The translations under genes were made by a program, and so were the position numbers. DNA of 62,351 nucleotides from Bacilli bacterium (GTDB lineage: Bacteria; Bacillota_I; Bacilli_A; RF39; UBA660): positions 1 through 62,351 of the forward strand of contig JAGAWU010000029.1 in the NCBI GenBank assembly GCA_017941235.1, written 5' to 3'. Of this stretch, positions 1 through 7,127 are shown in pieces. Each line of letters opens with the position of its first letter. The stretch's first letter is position 1. The notes under the pieces are model-generated. The model was not told where the DNA came from. It saw only the letters and a list, made by a program, of their open reading frames with translations, and made no database searches.

Positions 1-144
1 ATAAATTATGTACTTCAGATTGCTTATATCAAAACAAATAGACTTATTATCCAAAATTTTAAAAATTGAGGAAACTCAGTTCTTTTTGTCGTGATTATCA
101 TATCATAAAAATTTAAATTTGACAAAACTTAGATAAACATATTT

Positions 145-666
145 TTATTTATGACCTTTATAACCATATTTGTTTGTTATTGGATCTTTAAATAAAAATG
201 TTTTTCCTGGTAATAATGTATGAATCATATATCCTCCAAATATTAAGAATATTCCAACACATGATAAATATTTAATAATTGGTTTGACTTCATTCATTTT
301 TATTAAATAGTAAAATGCTAATTGACTAATAATAATTGATATATAAAATATTAAAATGTTTAAAACTGGTATATCTTTTTTTAATATATATTGATATCCA
401 TAGAATAGTAATGGTATTAATATTAAAAGTACTAGTAAGCTAATAAATTTAGCTAAGAAATAATTTCCATCTATTCCATATACTAATCCATCAACTAATC
501 CCCATAAGAATGTTGGAGTAAGTGCTATTTTAATATGCTCCCATGTACTTTCATTGACAGCAGTAAACAATCCAATAAATTTATTATGACCGCTTATATC
601 ATATAAAAAGTGTGATATTGTACCAATTATTGAAATAATAATAATACTTATAATAGTAAATAACAT
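145..666 (-). CDS. DUF6512-like multipass membrane protein
   Basis: This 173-residue integral membrane protein has about five hydrophobic segments (near residues 1-20, 48-60, 70-92, 98-122 and 132-150). The segment around residues 36-50 (NESTWEHIKIALTP) is the feature I associate with the DUF6512 family, whose function is unknown. A GAGGAGA Shine-Dalgarno lies just upstream of the ATG. The gene reads leftward and stands apart from the diguanylate cyclase on its right. The family call comes from memory of the motif; the membrane topology is visible in the sequence. No enzymatic residues stand out. Confidence 0.6.
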   Translation of the reverse strand: MLFTIISIIIISIIGTISHFLYDISGHNKFIGLFTAVNESTWEHIKIALTPTFLWGLVDGLVYGIDGNYFLAKFISLLVLLILIPLLFYGYQYILKKDIPVLNILIFYISIIISQLAFYYLIKMNEVKPIIKYLSCVGIFLIFGGYMIHTLLPGKTFLFKDPITNKYGYKGHK

Positions 667-740
667 ATATCTCTCCTCTTTATATATTATGATTTTAAAT
701 TATTTTTACTACTTTATATATTCAAGTAAAGTTTATAATT

Positions 741-767
741 AAAAAAACTTAAGATAATCTTAAGTTT
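741..767 (-). terminator. Intrinsic terminator of the diguanylate cyclase gene
   Basis: A perfect 10-bp inverted repeat (AAACTTAAGA / TCTTAAGTTT, 3-nt loop) is followed on the minus strand by a run of seven T. It overlaps the stop codon of the gene ending at 766. Confidence 0.8.
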
Positions 768-1836
768 AACTAATAACTTTATTTCTACCTGCTTTTTTAG
801 CTTTATATAAATTTTTGTCTGCTTCCTTTATTGCATCGTTAAGCACTTGATTTTTTTGAACTTTTGTTGTTCCAATGGAAACAGTTATATTTATTTCATT
901 TTTATTTTCTATTTTAAATTTATGCTTACTTATTTTAATTCTTAAACTTTCTATTAATTTTTTAAAATCAGAATATGATACATCAGTTGTTGATAGAATA
1001 ACAAATTCTTCTCCGCCCCATCTAGCAGGTATTAAGTCTTTATTGTGATTTTTTAAAATACTTGCTATTTCTTTTAAAATAATATCACCAGAATTGTGAC
1101 CATATGTATCATTTACTTTTTTAAAGAAATCTATATCTATAATAGCAGCATTATATTTTTTTCTAGTACTATCTGCATTTACTATTCTTTTACTTATTTG
1201 TATAATAGCATATCTATTATATAAATCTGTTAATTCGTCATAATCAGCTTTTCTTGTTAATTCATATTCTTTTCTTCTTGATGAATTAGTATAAAATATT
1301 GCAAACATTGTAATAGATGTGAAAGCAAATAAGTTATTAGCGGTAAATAATAATCGTTTCATTATATTGTTAAGTGAAACTGCTATAGGTATATTAACTA
1401 CATGAATTAATACTGATAGAACAAAGTAAGTAATTATTATTATGAAAGTAAAAATAAATGATTGTAATGATGATTTCTTTTCATGATCAAAACTGTATGC
1501 TGGTAAGAAGTATGCTGCTATTAAGGCAAAAGTCCAGTTTTGAAAACTTGGTGTCCATCCGAATGATAGGATGGCAAAAATCATATGAAACCATATTTCA
1601 AAGAATGTTATGGATGAATACCTTTTGGGATTTCTAAAACATGAATAAAACTGTGTAAGATATATTAGTATAGATACAATATTTATACATATCATACACA
1701 TATGCCCAATTAGTATGTATATAACCATTAAAAATATATGGCAGAATAACAAGAAGAGATTTCCAAAAAAGAAAGTAATATCAATTCTTCCCTTAGGATC
1801 ACTTCTATTATTCCAAAGTTCCCTTAATACTTTCAT
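766..1836 (-). CDS. Membrane-bound GGDEF diguanylate cyclase
   Basis: This 356-residue protein is predicted to make cyclic di-GMP from two GTP. About six membrane segments occupy roughly residues 20-185. A GGDEF domain fills the C-terminal half, from the DELTDLYNR motif (about 200) to the end. The signature is present as GGEEF at residues 274-278, which is active in many family members. The usual RxxD inhibitory site upstream is replaced by HNKD, so product inhibition by that route is not expected. The N-terminal membrane part resembles a sensory 5TM/MASE-like module of unknown ligand. It is the only c-di-GMP gene in this window, and no PilZ or EAL partner is nearby. Confidence 0.9.
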   Translation of the reverse strand: MKVLRELWNNRSDPKGRIDITFFFGNLFLLFCHIFLMVIYILIGHMCMICINIVSILIYLTQFYSCFRNPKRYSSITFFEIWFHMIFAILSFGWTPSFQNWTFALIAAYFLPAYSFDHEKKSSLQSFIFTFIIIITYFVLSVLIHVVNIPIAVSLNNIMKRLLFTANNLFAFTSITMFAIFYTNSSRRKEYELTRKADYDELTDLYNRYAIIQISKRIVNADSTRKKYNAAIIDIDFFKKVNDTYGHNSGDIILKEIASILKNHNKDLIPARWGGEEFVILSTTDVSYSDFKKLIESLRIKISKHKFKIENKNEINITVSIGTTKVQKNQVLNDAIKEADKNLYKAKKAGRNKVIS

Positions 1837-1985
1837 AAAATTCCCTCTATAGCTTTATTATAAAGCATTATTGCAATAAATCAATTATTTTATGAGTTTT
1901 TTTATGATTAAATAGAGTTTTTATATAGTTGTTAGGTATATATACAACTAGGATAGCTGTTATTGTTTAGTTTTTACATTATATA

Positions 1986-3164
1986 CTACTTTCTTTTCTT
2001 AACTAACTTTTTATTTTTTTCTATTTCATTCATTACTTCTTGTGTAGAAATTACCTTATCTAATTGTTCATTATAGTATCCTTTTTTCTTAAAGTTATGT
2101 GTATAAATATGATTATCTTTTTCTATTAGTAATAAATCATTTTTAGATACTCTAGTTAAATTACCTATATTTTCATAACATCTAACAAGTAATTCATTAT
2201 CTAATACTCTTGTAGCTTCAAAATTAGTATTATATTTCTTATTAATGTATTCAACTATCTTAGATATCATTTGTAATTTTACTTGTTTTAAATGATTATA
2301 TTTTTCTTCTATATTACTTCCTTTAATATTACTATAATTATCTTTTAAGTAATCAATTAAGTTTTTACCAATAAGATAATCACCTAGATTAATTAAATCA
2401 TTATTTAGATCATTGTAGTTATTAATTATAAGATATTTATTAGCTTCTATATCAACATTACAAGCATACAGTATATCTACTAATTGTGGGCTTAGTACTG
2501 CTTTAATATAGTCTTTCTTTATTTGAGCAAATACTAATATTTCTTTTGATTTATCTGCGAAATTAGAAAAACCTGTTACATTAGTTTTCTTGACCATTTC
2601 TCTATTAAAACTATCTACTACATTATATGCTGACATATTTTCATTATATTTTTGTGCTAATACTGCATCATTATCAAATAAATTGTTTAAATTACCATCT
2701 CTTAAATCTATACAAAAATCTTTATTATTATTTTTATTTCTAATATTTTTAATTTCTTCTGCCTCTTTTAATAATTTATTATTTGGTATTTCTATTATAA
2801 TTATCGGTTTTCTTTCTCTAAAATAATTATACTTACCTGATTGTGGTATTGAATACTCTTCTGCAACAAAGGAAAAGTCACTGCTTACTGATATCCATGG
2901 AGATGTTCCAGATTGTAATTTTTGCCCTCCTACATGTCCAACTATTGTATCTAATGCATTACCTATATTATCATTAATACAAGTATTCACATTATCTATT
3001 ATTGCTATTTTCTTTTTCTTTACTTTTCTTTTTTCATAATAAGTTTTTGCAGAAGATTCTAAATCTTTTAATGAAAGATATGAATTAATTAATGTACAAT
3101 ATATTTTTTTGTTATTATCTAAGTTATTTTTATCTTTATTATTAATAGCTCTATATAATAACAT
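1986..3164 (-). CDS. Orphan protein with ADP-ribosyltransferase-like pattern
   Basis: The protein has 392 residues. I chose the ATG at 3164 because GAGAGGGG sits 6-7 nt upstream; the in-frame start further up has no such site. I do not recognise a named family. The N-terminal half carries a pattern typical of R-S-E ADP-ribosyltransferases: LYRA with Arg5, then SPWISVS (Ser92 and Ser94), then Glu208 in a strand-like SKEILVF context. His77 and a GG lie just before the SPW motif. The C-terminal 150 residues are charged and look alpha-helical. There is no signal peptide or membrane segment, so a cytosolic location is likely. The ART assignment is an inference from residue pattern only; target and activity are unknown. 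Confidence 0.45.
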   Translation of the reverse strand: MLLYRAINNKDKNNLDNNKKIYCTLINSYLSLKDLESSAKTYYEKRKVKKKKIAIIDNVNTCINDNIGNALDTIVGHVGGQKLQSGTSPWISVSSDFSFVAEEYSIPQSGKYNYFRERKPIIIIEIPNNKLLKEAEEIKNIRNKNNNKDFCIDLRDGNLNNLFDNDAVLAQKYNENMSAYNVVDSFNREMVKKTNVTGFSNFADKSKEILVFAQIKKDYIKAVLSPQLVDILYACNVDIEANKYLIINNYNDLNNDLINLGDYLIGKNLIDYLKDNYSNIKGSNIEEKYNHLKQVKLQMISKIVEYINKKYNTNFEATRVLDNELLVRCYENIGNLTRVSKNDLLLIEKDNHIYTHNFKKKGYYNEQLDKVISTQEVMNEIEKNKKLVKKRK

Positions 3165-3418
3165 ATTTATCCCCTCTCTTTGACTCATTATATTAACAAC
3201 TTCTATAAAAAAAGTCAATTTAGTCTATTATATTATAAAACAACAAAATCAGTATGTAATATGTATTACTCAAGTTCAAGAGAACAATTTTTATAATAAA
3301 TTATTCACAACTTCTGTGGATATTTCCTTATTATTATCCATATATTCTTTTGAGATAATATTATGATATAAAAAGTAAAAATTTTAAAAGTATATCTTTT
3401 TTTCATAGTTTAATTATT

Positions 3419-3453
3419 AAAAAAAATAAACACTTTCATTTAAGTGTTTATTT
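3419..3453 (-). terminator. Intrinsic terminator of folA
   Basis: The stem AAATAAACACTT / AAGTGTTTATTT with a 6-nt loop is followed by a T run on the minus strand. It overlaps the folA stop codon. Confidence 0.8.
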
Positions 3454-3927
3454 TCTTTTGTACTCTAAATGTTTATACTTTATTCCTTCTTCTAGATGTG
3501 CTGATAATATTTTACTATTCCATTCTTCTTTGTTAAATTCTGGAAAAAATTTATCTGCAGTTTTACATTCTTCATCTATTTCTGTAAGAAGCATTTTATC
3601 TGCATCTGAAATAAATGATTCATATACTGAAGCACCACCTATTATCATTACTTCATCATCATATGATTCTAAATACTTCATTAGTTCTTCTTTGCTATGA
3701 AATATTTCTACTCCTTCTATTTCTATATCTTGATGAGTTAAAACTAAATGTTTTCTACCTGGTAATAGTTTAGGTAAAGAATCTAATGTTTTTTTACCCA
3801 TTACTATTGGTTTCCCCATTGTATTTTCTTTAAAAAATTTCATATCCTCATGAAGATGCCATATTAAATCATTATTTTTTCCTAGCTCATTATTCTTACC
3901 TATCGCAGCTATTAAAGTTATATTCAT
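3448..3927 (-). CDS. folA: Dihydrofolate reductase
   Basis: This 159-residue enzyme reduces dihydrofolate to tetrahydrofolate with NADPH in the cytosol. It is the usual length for a bacterial DHFR. Visible family features are the opening beta strand MNITLIAAIG, the W23...D28 pair (Asp28 matches catalytic Asp27 of E. coli), the FFKENTMGKPIVMGKKT segment and the IIGGASVY NADPH-binding turn. A strong AGGAGG precedes the ATG. No thymidylate synthase gene is adjacent, so the gene looks monocistronic with its own terminator. Its product would supply folate for the formate-tetrahydrofolate ligase also present in the window. Confidence 0.96.
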   Translation of the reverse strand: MNITLIAAIGKNNELGKNNDLIWHLHEDMKFFKENTMGKPIVMGKKTLDSLPKLLPGRKHLVLTHQDIEIEGVEIFHSKEELMKYLESYDDEVMIIGGASVYESFISDADKMLLTEIDEECKTADKFFPEFNKEEWNSKILSAHLEEGIKYKHLEYKRK

Positions 3928-3981
3928 ACAAACCTCCTACCATTAATAATTATATTTTCTTTATTTATTAGTGTCAATATT

Positions 3982-5502
3982 CTATTTTTTTAAAATTTTT
4001 TGATTATTCTTATCATATAATTGTTGTTCTAATTGCTTACTTTCTTGAAGAGATTCTTTCTTGTCTTGTAATTCACTTTTTAAATTTGATAAATTAGAAA
4101 GAACCTCATCAACTTCTTTATAATGTGGGTATAATTCTTCTATTTCAGAAATTATATCGTCTATATCATTTACATTTTTATTTATAGATCCAATTGCACT
4201 CTCTATTTCATCTATTCCAGATTCTATCTCTTTTGAGAAATCTTCTATTACCGCTTGTTTAGTTATTTCTGTAGTCATTCTTGGAAAAAGAATATTTTTA
4301 GTCATACCAAGTGTCATTGTAGAAATTGCTGAAATAGCTCTTAGAGCAAATGGACCATTACCATTCATCTTATTTCTTGCTGCTTCAATTGTTCTTTGAG
4401 TAGATTCATTTATTGTTTCAAATCTTATATTAAGTTTATCTTCATAGTTTATACTTTTAGAAAGTTTTTCTTGCATATCTTTTATTAGTTTTTCTTGATC
4501 ATTCAAAACCATTAACATATTACCATTAATTTCCTCTAAAGATAATTCCTTGTCCTCATATTTAGATATGTCAATATCTTTTTTTTCTTCTTTATTAATT
4601 ATTTCTTCTTTTCTTTCTTCTAACTTTCTTTCTGTTTCCTCTACTTCATTTATACTTTCATCTATATCAAGTATTGTTTCTATATCCAACTTAGCATTAT
4701 AATTATTCTTTTCTAATTGAAGATCATTGTTATCCTCTAATAATTCTAAACCTGTATCTAATTGTTCTTCCTTCTTCTTTAAATTTTTAAGTTCTTCTTT
4801 AATTACTTTAGTTTTATTAGCTATTAAGTTTAATTCATTAATATCTTCAATACTATCTATATTCTCAAGTACATCTTTTTCACCAGTTATCCTAATATAC
4901 TCATCTAAAATACTTTCTAATTCTTTCTTTAACTTTAATACTCTATTATCATATTTATCTATAATATCTTTTGTAGTAAGAGTTTCTAGAATTTTTTTAT
5001 CTTCTTCAGATATAGACTTAGTTTCCTTTAAAGTTTCAATTTTTATTTTGTATTCTAATCTTTCATTTAATCTTTCCTCTATACTTAAAAATCTATGGTC
5101 ATCTTCTTTATACTTTGAATCTATTATTTTATATGTATTTTTCTCTTTTATTACTATTATTACTCCACCATATATATTCTTTGATTCTTTATAATAGTTT
5201 GATAAATAGTCTTCTTTTTTTGCTTTTTCATACTCTCTTAATATTTTTCTTTCAGGAGTTTCTTTAGAAAACTCCTTAAATATATTTCCAATTAAAACTA
5301 GGGGGGATATTTTTATAAATGATATTATGTCATTTCTTCTTAATAATCTTTCTAATTCTTTTTTCTTTTTTAGTTTTTCTTCCTTTCTTTTTTTTCTATC
5401 TTCTTCATCATATTCAAGTAGTTTTTTTAATTGTGAGTTAGTTATTTTTAGCCTTCTTCTTCTATCATTTTTTCCACCTTTAACACCTATTGTTTCATCC
5501 AT
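3982..5502 (-). CDS. Long coiled-coil protein of unknown function
   Basis: This 506-residue, Lys/Glu-rich protein is not one I can assign to a family. It starts with a very basic stretch (NDRRRRLK) and is helical throughout. Strong heptad-like coiled coil runs over roughly residues 135-340 and again over about 425-506. Two less charged patches interrupt it: near 57-72 (FIKISPLVLIGNIF) and near 378-405 (GPFALRAISAISTMTLGMTKNILF). The second could be a membrane-touching or hinge segment but is too polar to call as a TM helix. A clear GAAGGTGA site precedes the ATG. The gene is divergent from the zinc-ribbon/radical-SAM unit. A structural or scaffolding role is possible but unproven. Confidence 0.75.
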   Translation of the reverse strand: MDETIGVKGGKNDRRRRLKITNSQLKKLLEYDEEDRKKRKEEKLKKKKELERLLRRNDIISFIKISPLVLIGNIFKEFSKETPERKILREYEKAKKEDYLSNYYKESKNIYGGVIIVIKEKNTYKIIDSKYKEDDHRFLSIEERLNERLEYKIKIETLKETKSISEEDKKILETLTTKDIIDKYDNRVLKLKKELESILDEYIRITGEKDVLENIDSIEDINELNLIANKTKVIKEELKNLKKKEEQLDTGLELLEDNNDLQLEKNNYNAKLDIETILDIDESINEVEETERKLEERKEEIINKEEKKDIDISKYEDKELSLEEINGNMLMVLNDQEKLIKDMQEKLSKSINYEDKLNIRFETINESTQRTIEAARNKMNGNGPFALRAISAISTMTLGMTKNILFPRMTTEITKQAVIEDFSKEIESGIDEIESAIGSINKNVNDIDDIISEIEELYPHYKEVDEVLSNLSNLKSELQDKKESLQESKQLEQQLYDKNNQKILKK

Positions 5503-5580
5503 AACTTCACCTTCGTTCTTTTTTTATTTTACATAAATTATTTCTAAAAGTCTATAATATATGTTTATACTTGACTTGCA

Positions 5581-5589
5581 TGTTATAAT
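5581..5589 (+). promoter_or_regulatory. Extended -10 promoter of the radical-SAM unit
   Basis: TGTTATAAT is a perfect extended -10 (TG-n-TATAAT) about 24 nt upstream of the ATG at 5613. No good -35 is needed for such promoters, and only a weak one is seen. It would drive the zinc-ribbon, radical-SAM and DUF1294 genes. Confidence 0.5.
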
Positions 5590-5612
5590 ATATTACAAAA
5601 AGAGATGGTTTT

Positions 5613-5912
5613 ATGAGAAGAAAAAATGAAACTGAATATATTGATAAAATTTGTAGTTATTGTGGTAATGTTTCTTTATTTCAACATACTCCTACTAAAA
5701 GAATTACTATGTTTACTAAAACTAGTAGTTGGTGTTTTAAATGTAAAAGAATTACTACTCAATATATATTAAATGATTTTGATATTGCTTATCATAATTT
5801 AAAAAATTTAGAAGTACTTACAGAGAATGAAAAAGAGGTACTTAATATAATTGAAGGTAAAAAAAATAATAGTAAAGAAAAGAAGTTGGTATTAAAGAAT
5901 GAAAAAAAATAA
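5613..5912 (+). CDS. Small zinc-ribbon protein
   Basis: This 99-residue protein contains two CxxC knuckles (Cys14/Cys17 and Cys41/Cys44) separated by 23 residues, the spacing of a four-Cys zinc ribbon. The rest is basic and helical, ending in a Lys-rich tail. The function is unknown. It overlaps the start of the radical-SAM gene by 14 nt and so is translationally coupled to it. The cysteines and the overlap are visible; zinc binding is inferred. It could be a nucleic-acid- or protein-binding accessory to the radical-SAM enzyme. Confidence 0.7.
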   Translation: MRRKNETEYIDKICSYCGNVSLFQHTPTKRITMFTKTSSWCFKCKRITTQYILNDFDIAYHNLKNLEVLTENEKEVLNIIEGKKNNSKEKKLVLKNEKK

Positions 5913-6843
5913 ATTTAAATATAGTGATGATAATAAAAGATATCATACTCTTAATTATTTTTATAAACATAAGTTTAATTCTAAGGTATTTAAAGTTAGT
6001 TTGAATGCTGGATTTAGTTGTCCTAATATTGATGGTACTGTAGGTTATGGTGGTTGTATTTATTGTTCTAAATCTGGTAGTGGTGAATTTGCTGGAAATA
6101 TAGAGGATAGCATATTACATCAGTTTTCTAGTGTTAAGACTATGATGCTTAATAAGTGGCCTGAAGCTAAGTATATTGGATATTTTCAGGCTAGAACTAA
6201 TACTTATGCTCCTGTTGAACAGTTAAAAAAAGTTTATGAACCAATACTTAGACAAGATGGAGTTGTTGGTTTAAATATTGGTACTAGGGCTGATGCTATA
6301 AGCGATGAGTGTTTAGATTATTTAGAAGATTTAAATGAAAGATGTTTTTTAACTGTGGAACTTGGGCTTCAAACTATTCATGAGGAAACTACTAAACTTA
6401 TTAATAGATGTCATTCTTTACAATGTTTTGAAGATATGGTTAAAAAACTTAGAGATAGAAATATAAATGTTGTTGTTCATATAATTAATGGTCTACCTTT
6501 GGAAGATAAAGATAAAATGATTGAAACTGTTAAATATTTGAATAAGCTTGATATACAAGGTATTAAAATACATATGCTTAGTATTTTAAAAGATACTCCA
6601 CTTGAGAATTATTATAAAGAAAATAAATTTCATATTCTTACGAAAGAAGAATATATTGATATAGTTATTAATCAATTGGAGGAGCTTAGACCTGAGATCG
6701 TTATACATAGAATTACAGGTGATCCAAAATTAGAAGATTTAATTGAACCTAAGTGGCTTGTAAAGAAGTTTTGTGTTTTGAATGATATAGATAAAGAAAT
6801 GGTTAAACGTGATGTATATCAAGGTGATAAAATTCATGGGTAA
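5899..6843 (+). CDS. TIGR01212-type radical SAM protein (YtqA-like)
   Basis: This 314-residue protein has the radical-SAM cluster motif in the form characteristic of the YtqA/YhcC group: Cys41-PNIDGTVGYGG-Cys53-IY-Cys56, instead of the common CxxxCxxC. Further family features are the YFQARTNTYAP stretch, the GTRAD motif and VELGLQT. Members bind a 4Fe-4S cluster and cleave S-adenosylmethionine; the physiological substrate is unclear. The length fits the family (about 310). The gene starts inside the preceding zinc-ribbon gene and ends 8 nt inside the DUF1294 gene, so the three form a tight operon. Confidence 0.9.
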   Translation: MKKNKFKYSDDNKRYHTLNYFYKHKFNSKVFKVSLNAGFSCPNIDGTVGYGGCIYCSKSGSGEFAGNIEDSILHQFSSVKTMMLNKWPEAKYIGYFQARTNTYAPVEQLKKVYEPILRQDGVVGLNIGTRADAISDECLDYLEDLNERCFLTVELGLQTIHEETTKLINRCHSLQCFEDMVKKLRDRNINVVVHIINGLPLEDKDKMIETVKYLNKLDIQGIKIHMLSILKDTPLENYYKENKFHILTKEEYIDIVINQLEELRPEIVIHRITGDPKLEDLIEPKWLVKKFCVLNDIDKEMVKRDVYQGDKIHG

Positions 6844-7096
6844 TTATTTAATTTATTATTTAGTACTTATTAATTTAGTATCATTTATTGTAACTGGATT
6901 AGATAAGTTTTTAGCTATTAAACATAAGATGAGAATAAGTGAGATTTCTTTACTTTCTTTTTCTTTATTTGGTGGTTCTATTGGTGAAATGTTAGGTATG
7001 CTTATATTTCATCATAAGACTAAACATATTAAGTTTTTAATTTTAAATCCAATTTTTTTATTAGTTTGGATTATTATATTAATAAAATTTATATAA
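6836..7096 (+). CDS. DUF1294 family membrane protein
   Basis: This 86-residue protein has three membrane helices. The sequence FIVTGLDKFLAIKHKMRISE, followed by a GGSIGEMLGMLIFHHKTKH segment, is the DUF1294 pattern as I know it. I chose the ATG at 6836, which follows AAGGTG by 10 nt and overlaps the end of the radical-SAM gene. An in-frame upstream ATG at 6809 lacks a site. The family function is unknown. The gene ends in a shared bidirectional terminator. Confidence 0.8.
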   Translation: MGNYLIYYLVLINLVSFIVTGLDKFLAIKHKMRISEISLLSFSLFGGSIGEMLGMLIFHHKTKHIKFLILNPIFLLVWIIILIKFI

Positions 7097-7127
7097 AAAA
7101 AACACTTCAATTTTTGAAGTGTTTTTT
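7095..7127. terminator. Bidirectional terminator between convergent genes
   Basis: The stem AAAACACTTCAA / TTGAAGTGTTTT is flanked by A and T runs on either side. It can end the DUF1294 operon on the plus strand and the metalloprotease gene on the minus strand. Confidence 0.85.

Noticed and set aside
4727..5194. 155-codon Ser/Leu-rich plus-strand frame
   Set aside because: It mirrors the Lys/Glu-rich coiled-coil gene on the minus strand, which explains its composition.
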